A program made the position numbers and the translations under genes. 40,942 bases of DNA from the NCBI GenBank assembly GCA_030426925.1, contig JAUHXT010000010.1, positions 1 through 40,942 on the forward strand, in the 5' to 3' direction. Position 1 is the stretch's first letter, and every line of letters begins with the position of its first letter. Positions 27,465 to 36,279 of this stretch are shown piece by piece. This DNA comes from Alphaproteobacteria bacterium (GTDB lineage: Bacteria; Pseudomonadota; Alphaproteobacteria; Micavibrionales; Micavibrionaceae). Under the pieces are notes generated by a model. The model made no database searches. It worked only from the letters and a program-made list of their open reading frames with translations, and was not told the origin of the DNA.

Positions 27465-28904
27465 ATGCATCCCCCGCCCCAGTGGATTTTATTACTGATT
27501 GTATTTCTGGAAGGATTCGCCGTACTGGCCGCAGAATTGCTGGCCATCCGCCAGATTATCCCGCGCACAGGCAGCGGCACCGACACTGTTTCCATCATCA
27601 TTGCCGCTGTTTTGCTGCCTTTGGCCGTCGGCAATTACCGCGGCGGGCAATTTTCTGCCGCCAAATCGCGTTTTTTCCGTTCCGTACGCGCAAAACTGCT
27701 GTTCAACGTCATTGTTGCGATGGTTTTCCTCACGCTTGGCCTGTCTTTTGTCACAATGCAGGCATTTTTTCAGGAATTAACCTTCCGCGGCATCACCAAC
27801 AGACATCTTGTATGCACATTATATGCAGCCGTCTTTCTGGTTGTGCCCGTCTACCTGCTGGGACAGACATTGCCGCTGGTCAGCCATTACTTCCGCGGTG
27901 AAACCAAACAGGCCACGACCGGCAAAATCCTGTTCCTGTCCACCAGCGGTTCGTTCATGGGGTCGGTCTTCTGTACGCTCGTACTGATGGCAATAATAGG
28001 CGTGCATTATACGGTGGTTGTTCTGATCGCAAGCCTTGCCGTTCTGACCCTGATTATAGCCAGAAAAACGCTCAGCCCCGGCCCCGCCACAGCCCTGCTC
28101 GTACTGCTGGCCGCTCTGGCAATGAACAACGGAACCGTCATGGCAAAAAACAACGTCGTAAAAAACAACGAATACCATATGGTTCAACTGGTTCCCGAAC
28201 CGACCAGCGAACGTATTGTCGATATGCGCCTGAACGGAAATTTATCCGCCCGCTACGCCGCCGATGAAAACAAACTGCTGGATTATCAGCTGTACCTGAA
28301 CAAGGTGTTCTTTGATCCCATCAGCATCAAATCCGATACGCCCAAGGACGTTTTGGTCATCGGCGCAGGCGGGTTTATCGTGGGATTAAAAGACCGTTTC
28401 AGCACAATCACTTACATAGACATTGATGAGGATTTACTAAAAATATCGGAAGAACGTTTCTTAAACGAAAAACTCAGCAAGAATAAAACCTTCGTTGCCA
28501 TGCCTGCCCGCGCCTTTTTGTCCAGAGCAATTCAGGACGGACACCAATACGACATGATCGTCATTGATATTTTTCAGGGGCAGACATCCCTGCCCGAACA
28601 CCTCGCCACACAGGAATTTTTTCAGCAGATCTATGACGCACTGAAACCGGGCGGCATCATGGCCGGGAACTTTTACCTGTCCCCGCACTTTTCCGATGCG
28701 CTCAGCCGCCGGCTCGATAATACGATACACTCGGTTTTCGACAATGTCGGCCGCCATGTCCTGAACTTGTATGACGGGTGGAACAACAATCCCGGCGCAT
28801 ACCGCAACATTATCTACAGCGCCTATAAGCTGAAAGACGATAAAAAGGTTTATACAGACAATATAAACCCTTCGTTCTACGACAAAAACCGCAAGACCAG
28901 ATAA
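27465..28904 (+). CDS. membrane protein fused to spermidine-synthase-like domain
   Basis: The 479-residue protein has an N-terminal half with about seven transmembrane segments and a C-terminal SAM-dependent methyltransferase-like domain of the spermidine-synthase type. The nucleotide motif is VLVIGAGGF (residues 296-304), with the acidic DIDED at 319-323 and the catalytic-region acid in IVIDIFQGQTSLPEHLAT. The N-terminal membrane part is like those of fused 'spermidine synthase' membrane proteins. Actual aminopropyltransferase activity is unproven, since the usual substrate-binding residues were not all recognised. The ATG at 27465 with AAGAAAGAG upstream is preferred over TTG at 27420. A palindromic repeat follows the stop, between this gene and convergent priA. 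Confidence 0.8.
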   Translation: MHPPPQWILLLIVFLEGFAVLAAELLAIRQIIPRTGSGTDTVSIIIAAVLLPLAVGNYRGGQFSAAKSRFFRSVRAKLLFNVIVAMVFLTLGLSFVTMQAFFQELTFRGITNRHLVCTLYAAVFLVVPVYLLGQTLPLVSHYFRGETKQATTGKILFLSTSGSFMGSVFCTLVLMAIIGVHYTVVVLIASLAVLTLIIARKTLSPGPATALLVLLAALAMNNGTVMAKNNVVKNNEYHMVQLVPEPTSERIVDMRLNGNLSARYAADENKLLDYQLYLNKVFFDPISIKSDTPKDVLVIGAGGFIVGLKDRFSTITYIDIDEDLLKISEERFLNEKLSKNKTFVAMPARAFLSRAIQDGHQYDMIVIDIFQGQTSLPEHLATQEFFQQIYDALKPGGIMAGNFYLSPHFSDALSRRLDNTIHSVFDNVGRHVLNLYDGWNNNPGAYRNIIYSAYKLKDDKKVYTDNINPSFYDKNRKTR

Positions 28905-28911
28905 ACGAACC

Positions 28912-28988
28912 CGTCATTGCGAGCGCAGCGAAGCAATCCATACAAGACTGGATTGCCGCGTCGGCCTGAAGGCCTCCTCGCAATGACG
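28912..28988. repeat. cloverleaf-like palindromic repeat between convergent genes
   Basis: The 77-bp element is bounded by a perfect 12-bp inverted repeat (CGTCATTGCGAG at 28912-28923 and CTCGCAATGACG at 28977-28988). Inside are GCAATCCA and TGGATTGC (28933-28940, 28949-28956) and a GGCC-TGAA-GGCC hairpin. The outer sequence is one of the commonest intergenic repeats of alphaproteobacteria. It could act as a bidirectional terminator or mRNA stabiliser. Confidence 0.9.
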
Positions 28989-28998
28989 TCGGAATTAT

Positions 28999-31206
28999 TT
29001 ACAAAAAGGATTGCGGATCGATATCCACCTGTACCCGTACAGCGGACGGCAGCTTGATACCGGATAACCAATGCCCAATGCTTTTCTGGATATCGATTTT
29101 CTTGTCGGCGCGCACCAGCAGGCGGCGGCGGTATTTCCCGCGCAAACGGTAAATCGGCGCTTCTGCAGGGCCAAGCGTTTGTATCCCCGCCCCGTTCGGC
29201 GCACTTAAACCCAGCGCGCGAGCCACCTGCACCACCTGTTCTTCGTCCCGGCCCGATACGATAATCCCGGCCAGCCGCGAAAACGGCGGCATGTTCGCGG
29301 CCTGCCGCTCCTCTTCCTCCACCTGCAAAAACGCATCGCGCTCCCCTGCCGCCAGCGCCTGCATCACGCGGGATTCAGGAGCAAAACTTTGCAGGTAGAC
29401 ATGCCCCGGATCGTCCGCGCGACCCGCGCGACCCGCCACCTGGTGCAATAACTGGTACGTGCGTTCCGTCGCCCGTAAATCCCCGCCCGATAACCCCAGG
29501 TCGGCGTCGATCACACCCACACAGGTCAGCTTGGGAAAGTGATGCCCCTTCGCGATAATCTGCGTGCCGATAATAATGTCGATATCCTGTGAATGAATCT
29601 CTTCCAGTATCGCCTTTAGCTTGTCATGCGTATCCGCCGTATCGCTGGACAGCACGGCGGTCTTCGCATCCGGAAACCGCTCTTTCACTTCTTCCAGTAT
29701 CCGCTCCACGCCGGGACCACAGGCAACAATGCTGTCCTCCTCCCCGCACGCAGGGCAGCTTTTCGGTACGGCCATGAAGTGATCGCAGTGATGGCAATGC
29801 AGCTTGCCCGTGCGCCGGTGTTCGACCATCCACGCGGTGCAGCGCGGACATTCAAACCTGTGACCGCAACTGCGGCATAACGTCAGCGGCGCATATCCCC
29901 GGCGGTTCAGGAACAACAAAGCCTGCTCCCCCCGCCCGATAGTCTCTTCCACCGCCTGAACCAGCGACGGCGCAATGAAATGCTGCCGGTCTTCTGGCGC
30001 ATCGCGCTTCAGGTCGATTAAATGCACCTCCGGCAAACGCGCGCCGCCATGCCGATCGGGCAGTTGCAGATGCGTATACCGCCCCTCCCACGCATTATGC
30101 ATGGTTTCCAGCGACGGCGTGGCAGACACCAGGACAATCGGGATATTCCCCAGATGCGCACGCACCACCGCCATATCACGCGCGTTGTAAATCACGCCGT
30201 CTTCCTGCTTATAGGCCGGGTCGTGTTCTTCATCGACGACAATCAGCCCCAGATCAGCAAACGGTAAAAACAGTGCCGACCGAGCACCGATCACGACCTT
30301 GCTCTCCCCCATCGCGACACCGCGCCATGTCCGCTTGCGCACACCGGGCGATAAGGAAGAATGCCACAGCGCAGGCGAACAACCGAACCGGTCTTTAAAC
30401 CGGTCGAGGAACGCATTAGATAACGCAATCTCCGGCACTAAAATCAGAATTTGTTTGTCATTCGAAAGAGCTTCAGCAACGACTTCAAAATATACTTCCG
30501 TTTTTCCCGCGCCCGTCACCCCGTCTAACAGACTGGTTGAAAACCCACCCGTTTTTACCTTGTCTTTAAGGGTGTTAGCAGCATAGTCCTGATCCTTCGA
30601 CAAAACCGGGCCGCCGCGTTTCGGATCGGGCGCACGGCACGGCGCAGCGCTGTGAATCTCCACACTGTCCAAAAGTCCCGCTTTCGCCATACCGGATACG
30701 ACACCGGGCGTGCACGCGGCAAGCTCCGCTATCTCCGCCGCACGTAACGGCGGCATACCGGTCATCGCCTCCACCACCCGCCTGCGCTGGGGTGTCAGGC
30801 CATTCATATCGGTATCGGCAGGCAGCCTGTATCCGGTGGCAGGCGCTGGCGGCTCCAGAGCACCGGGAACACTGAGCGTCAGTTTTAAAACGGAACCCTT
30901 GGGCGCCATCGTGTATTGTGCAACCCAGTCCAGAAATTTGCGGTGGACATCGGGAAGCGGCGGCAAGTCGTAATTGGATGTAATCCCCTTCAGCTTCGCC
31001 GGATCGACCCCGCCCTCTCCCTCGCCCCAAATGACAGCAGACACCGTACGGTTCCCCAGCGGCACAGTGACATACGCGCCCGGATGCAACACGCCCCCGG
31101 TGAAAGCATAATCATATGCTTTATCAACCGGGTAAGGCACCAGGATGCTGACACTATCCCGATTTCCACTAATGGGGTCAGGTTCATCTTGAAAAAGACT
31201 TTGCAT
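28999..31206 (-). CDS. priA: primosomal helicase PriA
   Basis: PriA recognises stalled forks and D-loops and reloads the replisome. The 735-residue protein is the usual length. It has an N-terminal DNA-binding region (VLVPYPVDKAYDYAF-like start, VPLGNRTVSAVIWG), Walker A GVTGAGKT (229-236), DEEH (VVDEEHD), and the zinc-binding Cys of the insertion (CRSCGHRFECPRC, CHHC, CPAC). Helicase motif VI is QVAGRAGRADDPG. The ATG at 31206 has AGGA upstream, a little far. It is divergent from fsa across 54 nt, so both promoters must lie there or inside the genes. Confidence 0.97.
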   Translation of the reverse strand: MQSLFQDEPDPISGNRDSVSILVPYPVDKAYDYAFTGGVLHPGAYVTVPLGNRTVSAVIWGEGEGGVDPAKLKGITSNYDLPPLPDVHRKFLDWVAQYTMAPKGSVLKLTLSVPGALEPPAPATGYRLPADTDMNGLTPQRRRVVEAMTGMPPLRAAEIAELAACTPGVVSGMAKAGLLDSVEIHSAAPCRAPDPKRGGPVLSKDQDYAANTLKDKVKTGGFSTSLLDGVTGAGKTEVYFEVVAEALSNDKQILILVPEIALSNAFLDRFKDRFGCSPALWHSSLSPGVRKRTWRGVAMGESKVVIGARSALFLPFADLGLIVVDEEHDPAYKQEDGVIYNARDMAVVRAHLGNIPIVLVSATPSLETMHNAWEGRYTHLQLPDRHGGARLPEVHLIDLKRDAPEDRQHFIAPSLVQAVEETIGRGEQALLFLNRRGYAPLTLCRSCGHRFECPRCTAWMVEHRRTGKLHCHHCDHFMAVPKSCPACGEEDSIVACGPGVERILEEVKERFPDAKTAVLSSDTADTHDKLKAILEEIHSQDIDIIIGTQIIAKGHHFPKLTCVGVIDADLGLSGGDLRATERTYQLLHQVAGRAGRADDPGHVYLQSFAPESRVMQALAAGERDAFLQVEEEERQAANMPPFSRLAGIIVSGRDEEQVVQVARALGLSAPNGAGIQTLGPAEAPIYRLRGKYRRRLLVRADKKIDIQKSIGHWLSGIKLPSAVRVQVDIDPQSFL

Positions 31207-31260
31207 ATGTTCAGTATGGTGTCCTGATAAAGACTTGAAAAGCGTGAAAGGGTAAAACGG

Positions 31261-31917
31261 ATGAAATTCTTTGTAGATACAGCTGATCTGGACGAAATTA
31301 AGGACCTGGCAAGCACAGGCATGCTGGACGGCGTCACCACAAACCCGTCCCTGATTAAAAAAGCCGGAAAGGAATTCATTCCGCTGATCGAGGATATCTG
31401 CAAAATCATCGACGGTCCGGTTAGCGCCGAAGTCGCCTCAACCGACTACGAAACCATGCTGAAAGAAGGTAAAAAGCTGGCCAAGATTGCCGACAACATC
31501 GCGGTAAAAGTGCCATTGACCGAAGCAGGTTTGAAAGTCTGTAAGGAGCTGTCCGATGCAGGAACCATGGTCAACGTTACGCTGTGCTTTTCCGCATCAC
31601 AGGCAATCCTCGCTGCCAAAGCCGGCGCGACCTTTATCTCCCCGTTTGTTGGACGACTGGATGATTTGTCACAGGACGGCCTGCAGCTGATCTCCGACAT
31701 TTGCCGCATCTACGAAAATTTCCCAGACTTCCATACGCAAGTTCTGGTTGCATCGATCCGCAACGCTCTCCATATCGTTGAAAGCGCAAAAATGGGCGCG
31801 CACGTCGCAACCATACCGCCAGCGGTCATCAGGCAGCTTTACCACCACCCTTTAACCGATAAAGGTCTGGCCGCTTTCGTCGATGACTGGGCAAAAACCG
31901 GTCAAAGCATCCTGTAA
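31261..31917 (+). CDS. fsa: fructose-6-phosphate aldolase / small transaldolase
   Basis: This is a 218-residue TalC/FSA-type enzyme of the transaldolase family, which cleaves or transfers dihydroxyacetone units in sugar phosphates. It has MKFFVDTADLDEI, GVTTNPSLI (residues 24-32) and the Schiff-base Lys at K83 in NIAVKVPLT, and then VNVTLCFSASQAILAAKAGA and FISPFVGRLDD. The C-terminus is TGQSIL. Whether it acts as aldolase or as transaldolase cannot be read from the sequence alone. AAAGGG precedes the ATG. It stands alone, divergent from priA. Confidence 0.95.
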   Translation: MKFFVDTADLDEIKDLASTGMLDGVTTNPSLIKKAGKEFIPLIEDICKIIDGPVSAEVASTDYETMLKEGKKLAKIADNIAVKVPLTEAGLKVCKELSDAGTMVNVTLCFSASQAILAAKAGATFISPFVGRLDDLSQDGLQLISDICRIYENFPDFHTQVLVASIRNALHIVESAKMGAHVATIPPAVIRQLYHHPLTDKGLAAFVDDWAKTGQSIL

Positions 31918-32091
31918 AAAAACCTTCTTTAAACCTTTTATTAAAAAAGTGGAAAATGGTTAACATTTGTTAATCATATTTTGTTATATTCTAAACATCT
32001 GATATCATTTGAAAAAAGAGTATTGCTTGAGTGATTTTAAGTATGAGTACCGCTGGTTTTGGTAGAAACCCTAACCACGCAAGGAGACTAT

Positions 32092-32508
32092 ATGCGCAGG
32101 ATGCGCTTGATGATTTTGGCATTGTCCTTTGCACTTGCTTTAACAACGGGGGAAGCGGGTGCTTCGTTGTGGGTGGAATGCATGTTCGCCGCCAATGTCA
32201 GCAGCGCATCCAATAACGGCGATGATAAAGACTTACGCGCCACGCTGAAACTTGATGTCAAGATCGTCACAATCCGCCGCGGCACAACGAACAACAACGG
32301 TTGTGGCTTCCGCAAAGGCGATACAATCGAAATATCCAACTTCACGGACAACCCGGCCGAACGCCGGACCTTCATTGCAAAATCGCTCGACCTGAAATCA
32401 ATACGCAGCGGCGATCACGTCACCATCATGTACGGTCTGCTGGATAATGAAAAAGGCAAACAGGAAATCTGGGAATTCCTGCGCGTAAAGCATAACGCCG
32501 ATAATTAA
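32092..32508 (+). CDS. small exported hypothetical protein
   Basis: The 138-residue product begins at ATG 32092, after a strong AAGGAG; an earlier frame start at 32059 is inferior. The N-terminus MRRMRLMILALSFALALTTGEAGA is a signal peptide. The mature part has two Cys (ECMF, GCGF), which may pair, and strand-rich segments such as ATLKLDVKIVTIRRG and DHVTIMYGLLDNEKGKQEIWEFLRV. It looks like a small beta-domain periplasmic protein. An AT-rich 170-nt gap lies upstream, after fsa. Family unknown. Confidence 0.68.
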   Translation: MRRMRLMILALSFALALTTGEAGASLWVECMFAANVSSASNNGDDKDLRATLKLDVKIVTIRRGTTNNNGCGFRKGDTIEISNFTDNPAERRTFIAKSLDLKSIRSGDHVTIMYGLLDNEKGKQEIWEFLRVKHNADN

Positions 32509-32547
32509 CTTGCGGCTCTCCGCTATCCTTATGATACACTTTTAGGA

Positions 32548-33261
32548 ATGAGTGATTCACAAATATCAGAAGCCATGGATGAAGCAGACATTACGCCCGA
32601 AGATGTCCTGGCGTTTTTAAAAGACAATCCGAATTTCCTGCAACGCCACCCCGAAGCGTGTGATTTGCTGATCCCGCCGCAGGCAGGCGACGGCAAAAAA
32701 GTCGCAGATTTCCAGTCCTTCATGATCAAACGGCTGAAGGACGACAAAAAATCGGTTGAGGACATGACGGCCGAACTGGTTCAGAACGCCCGCAACAATA
32801 TGAACAACCAGCAACGCATCCACACTGCCATCCTGCGCCTGCTGGAAGCGCGCAGCTTTGATGAATTCATCCAGATTATTACGATGGATTTATCGGCCAT
32901 GCTGGATACAGACATTTCGGTACTGGTTGTTGAAAGCAACGGCAACGACATCCCGCATATCCATACATCCGGCATACGCGTTATCCCATCCGGCACAATC
33001 GACAAATGGATGGGCAGCGAAAGCGTGCTCCTGCAATCCGATATTTCCGGCATCGAAGCCATATATGGCGGCGGCGCTACATTGGTGCAATCACAGGCAC
33101 TGCTGCGCGTTGACATTTCCATGGACACGCCGCCGGCAATTCTCGCCTTCGGCTCCCGCGACCCCAAAATGTTCGAAGAAGGACAAGGGATCGAACAAGT
33201 CTCATTTCTCGCCCGTGTGGTAGAACGGACATTCAGACAATGGCTAAACCTTCCGGTATAA
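32548..33261 (+). CDS. DUF484 family protein
   Basis: DUF484 proteins have a GAF-like fold and are usually encoded beside xerC; their role is not established. This 237-residue protein has the N-terminal signature DVLAFLKDNPNFLQRHPE and the GAF-like part ITMDLSAMLDTDISVLVVESNG, ending in SFLARVVERTFRQWLNLPV. AGGA is very close to the ATG. The final 22 nt overlap the next gene. In many genomes xerC follows directly; here two genes of unknown role separate them. Confidence 0.9.
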   Translation: MSDSQISEAMDEADITPEDVLAFLKDNPNFLQRHPEACDLLIPPQAGDGKKVADFQSFMIKRLKDDKKSVEDMTAELVQNARNNMNNQQRIHTAILRLLEARSFDEFIQIITMDLSAMLDTDISVLVVESNGNDIPHIHTSGIRVIPSGTIDKWMGSESVLLQSDISGIEAIYGGGATLVQSQALLRVDISMDTPPAILAFGSRDPKMFEEGQGIEQVSFLARVVERTFRQWLNLPV

Positions 33262-33779
33262 CCGGCACATCATCGACAGGCATCTTATACAAACCCAAAC
33301 CATATATGGGCATAAACCTCTGGACCCTGTTCATCATCCCGATCTGGGTGGAAGGAATTTTACGGTTCCTGAATTTATACCTCGATAAATTTCCCAACCT
33401 TTTTCATTTTATCGGCCAGTCGGAACTGTTCCCCTTCGGCAGCATCGCGCTATTCGTTGTCTTTATATTCCTCGCACTGGAAATCATCCATGATTTTTCC
33501 TACTCCAGCTCTTATACAGTACAGATTAGCGAGCGCGGCATTTCCGGTCCGCAAAAGCGTCCGGCTAAAAAAGGAGGACTGTTCCAACGCGCACAGTATG
33601 ATATTGAAATCATCCCGTTTGACCGGATCGACACGGAAAAATCGTTCAAGGAAGCAAAGCTCGGATACCACTATATTTACGCTTTGGACGGACGGATGAT
33701 CTTCCTTCACCCCCGCCTCGGCCCGACACAGATCGCCGATATTGAAACCCAGTGTCTGGAGGCCGTTAGCAATCTGTAA
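33240..33779 (+). CDS. two-pass membrane protein with PH-like domain
   Basis: The 179-residue product has two hydrophobic helices (about residues 26-47 and 66-83). Its C-terminal cytoplasmic part is beta-rich and PH-like (YTVQISERGISGPQKR, IIPFDRIDTEKS, HYIYALDGRMIFLHPR), ending in a short helix. Its ATG lies within the last codons of DUF484 (22-nt overlap), so translation is probably coupled. I do not recognise a named family. It could anchor the neighbouring gene products to the membrane, but this is a guess. Confidence 0.65.
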   Translation: MAKPSGITGTSSTGILYKPKPYMGINLWTLFIIPIWVEGILRFLNLYLDKFPNLFHFIGQSELFPFGSIALFVVFIFLALEIIHDFSYSSSYTVQISERGISGPQKRPAKKGGLFQRAQYDIEIIPFDRIDTEKSFKEAKLGYHYIYALDGRMIFLHPRLGPTQIADIETQCLEAVSNL

Positions 33780-33857
33780 AAAAAGATTGAACTTCCTGGA
33801 AAAGAGGTATAAATCGACCCCTTCCATAATAAAAAACAATAATGAGAGTGGTGTGAA

Positions 33858-34880
33858 ATGGTTAATACTGCCTACCAAACCCCTATTGAGGGCAAACCGC
33901 AAGACCCTGCCAGGCTTCTGTCGGCCTTCTTTCAAATTAAAGCCGCATCCAATCAAAACGTCACAATACCAGAATTCTTTGGCTTAAAGAGCAGACAAAC
34001 CATTGGTAGCCTGTCAAAACTCGATATAAGAAGCGGCCGACTGACAGTTACAAAATCAAAAGAAACTACCAGCGTACGCCTGCTGTTCTCCGGTGACCGG
34101 GACATTACGGTAGTTCTGGGCAATGATTCAAACGGCACCCCTGCCCGGATAGAAAAATTTACATCGAACCTGTGCCGCCTTGATGTCACTGATCCAAAAG
34201 TTTTCGATGCCGTCAAAACACTTTTCAGCAACACCATAAGGCACCAATCTCTGGAAAACCGTTTTCTGGCTCCCGTCATGAAAATATACGAAGACCAGAA
34301 AATAAAAGCCGAGCTGTATAAAGCAATCGAAAAAGGCGCCATGGCCACAATAGCAAGACGGAAAACATTTACCGACTCTGCTGCAAACGACCCTGCCGTA
34401 AAGACAGAAGAAGAAATCATGAAGTTTTTAGGTATCAGGGGAAGAAGAGTGCTGGATCGCCTTCACGACAAATATCACAGCACTGAAAGAGACGCAAAAT
34501 TGGGACTTCCTATCTCCGTCTGGGGATTGGACGGCAAAAATGTCAGCATCACGTTAAGAGGCCCGGGCGAAAGCAACCTGCATCTGGAAATAACATTGCC
34601 GCAAAAACACGCGCACGGAAGAATAAATGGTATTGCGACTGATAACGTTAATCTAATGGTATCCAGCCAAACATTAGGTCTGGCAAGCGACGCTTTACGC
34701 ATCGCATATAACGGTAGAAAATTAAAAGGCAGCGAGGCCGCAGAAGTAAAAGAAAGCATCCGTGCTATTATCGACCATCTGGAAACCATGCCGAAAAAAC
34801 CGAATATCCTCATGCGACTGGCAGCCACGTTTACACGTAGCCCTGCACTAAAATTGGCAAATCCCGTGCCGGGCGAATGA
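33858..34880 (+). CDS. hypothetical protein between DUF484 and xerC
   Basis: The 340-residue product has no signal peptide or membrane helix. The first 100 residues look beta-rich (LDIRSGRLTVTKSKETTSVRLLFSG, ITVVLGNDSNG). The middle is helical with a charged segment (TIARRKTFTDSAANDPAVKTEEEIMKFL), and the C-terminal part again mixes strands and helices. GAGAGTGG precedes the ATG. It is flanked by DUF484-operon genes on the left and xerC on the right, all in the same direction. Its codons are more AT-rich than those of xerC, which may point to a later insertion. Family unknown. Confidence 0.65.
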   Translation: MVNTAYQTPIEGKPQDPARLLSAFFQIKAASNQNVTIPEFFGLKSRQTIGSLSKLDIRSGRLTVTKSKETTSVRLLFSGDRDITVVLGNDSNGTPARIEKFTSNLCRLDVTDPKVFDAVKTLFSNTIRHQSLENRFLAPVMKIYEDQKIKAELYKAIEKGAMATIARRKTFTDSAANDPAVKTEEEIMKFLGIRGRRVLDRLHDKYHSTERDAKLGLPISVWGLDGKNVSITLRGPGESNLHLEITLPQKHAHGRINGIATDNVNLMVSSQTLGLASDALRIAYNGRKLKGSEAAEVKESIRAIIDHLETMPKKPNILMRLAATFTRSPALKLANPVPGE

Positions 34881-34922
34881 AATCCTGTGGCCTGAACAGA
34901 CTACATCCGTTAGAATTCTTAT

Positions 34923-35855
34923 GTGATTGATAATGAATTTCTTGAACGCTGCGCCCCCGACCTTGCCGAACAGCTATTGCAATGGCATCGCTGGCTGACG
35001 ACCGAAAAAAACTATTCGCGCCATACGGTCCGCGCCTATACCCACGATGTCAACGAATTCATATCCTTCCTTGCTCATCACAATAGTGATGCGGTATCTA
35101 TCAACCATATCTCCGCCGCCGCCATTTCCGACTTCCGCGCGTGGATGTCGAAACAAGCGGTACAGGGTAAGGGCAACGCATCGCGCGCGCGGTCCTTATC
35201 CGGCATCAAAAATTTCCTGACATGGATGGACAAGCAGGGCATCGCCCACAACGCGGCATTACAGGCGGTGCGCAGCCCGAAAATCCCGCGCAAACTCCCC
35301 CGCCCGCTGGAGGAAGTGCAGGCCTTCCGCCTTTTGGAACAACTGCCCACAGACGACTGGGTAGGCCAGCGCGACAAGGCGCTGTTTACCCTGCTATACG
35401 GCTGCGGCCTGCGGATTGATGAAGCCCTGTCCCTGAATATTGCCGACCTGCCGCGTGATGGTTTCCTGCGGGTAAGGGGAAAAGGCAATAAGGAACGCCA
35501 GGTCCCGGTGCTAAAACAGGTCACACAAACGGTAGAAGATTATATTGCCGCCCGCCCCTTTGCCGCCACGCCGGACAGCCCGGTTTTTATCGGTGAACGC
35601 GGCAAGCGTTTGAACCAGGGCATCGCCCAAAAATCCATGCGGGATTTACGCCTGCTTTTAAATCTGCCGGAAACGGCAACCCCGCACGCGTTGCGCCACT
35701 CCTTCGCCACCCATTTGTTGCAGAACGGTGCAAACTTGCGGGAAATTCAGGACCTTCTCGGCCACGCGTCTTTAAGCACTACCCAGCGCTATACGGATAT
35801 CAACGCTGATGAACTGTTGAAGGTTTACAAGGCCGCGCACCCGCGCTCCTCTTAA
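34923..35855 (+). CDS. xerC: tyrosine recombinase XerC
   Basis: The 310-residue protein is a XerC-type recombinase that, with XerD, resolves chromosome dimers at dif. The catalytic set is complete: Arg164 (GLRIDEA), Lys187 (GKGNKER), His255 and Arg258 (HALRHSFATH), His281 (LLGHASL) and Tyr290 (TQRYTDI). The N-terminal SAM-like core (SRHTVRAYTHDVNEFISFL) is typical. It starts with GTG at 34923, with no ribosome binding site, but TAGAAT ends 6 nt before it, so a leaderless message is possible although no good -35 was found. Identification of XerC rather than XerD rests on the DUF484 neighbour. Confidence 0.94.
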   Translation: MIDNEFLERCAPDLAEQLLQWHRWLTTEKNYSRHTVRAYTHDVNEFISFLAHHNSDAVSINHISAAAISDFRAWMSKQAVQGKGNASRARSLSGIKNFLTWMDKQGIAHNAALQAVRSPKIPRKLPRPLEEVQAFRLLEQLPTDDWVGQRDKALFTLLYGCGLRIDEALSLNIADLPRDGFLRVRGKGNKERQVPVLKQVTQTVEDYIAARPFAATPDSPVFIGERGKRLNQGIAQKSMRDLRLLLNLPETATPHALRHSFATHLLQNGANLREIQDLLGHASLSTTQRYTDINADELLKVYKAAHPRSS

Positions 35856-35898
35856 TTCATTGACAGTCACCACAAAACCTCTTAATGATTTCCATATT

Positions 35899-36228
35899 AT
35901 GAAGGTGTGTCTTGTAACATCCGTGTTTAAATTAGTCGGCGATGTCCTAGGCCGCTGGGCCGACAGCAGGCTGCCCGGCGAATATAACGATGCCGCAGAA
36001 TTAAGACCTTCTAGTGGATTCCGCCCCAAATTCCTTGGAGGCTCGCCGCGCATTGAAGAACACCCCTGGCCATTCGAAGACAAGGTAGAACCCGGTCAGA
36101 TAAAACCGATGACACGGGTTACAAGGGGCAGGGACGGAGAACTGTTACCGCCCGGCGTCTCCAATCTGGCCACGAAAAAACGCCTGCGCCGTAACGACCC
36201 CCGCTATACAAAGCGCCGCCCCTTTTAA
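35899..36228 (+). CDS. small hypothetical basic protein
   Basis: From ATG 35899 the product is 109 residues. It starts MKVCLVTSVFKLVGDVLGRW and is followed by a Pro/Arg-rich region (ELRPSSGFRPKFLGGSPRIEEHPWPFEDK) and a basic tail ending KKRLRRNDPRYTKRRPF. No clear domain is seen. An in-frame TTG at 35860, 5 nt after the xerC stop, would add 13 residues; neither start has a ribosome binding site. Family unknown. Confidence 0.5.
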   Translation: MKVCLVTSVFKLVGDVLGRWADSRLPGEYNDAAELRPSSGFRPKFLGGSPRIEEHPWPFEDKVEPGQIKPMTRVTRGRDGELLPPGVSNLATKKRLRRNDPRYTKRRPF

Positions 36229-36279
36229 TCTTTAACATAATAATTGACCAGATTTGGTCTCTCTGATACACCATCCCGC

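Noticed and set aside
31918-32091. AT-rich gap after fsa as terminator or small RNA
   Set aside because: No stem of useful length was seen, and no conserved structure could be recognised.
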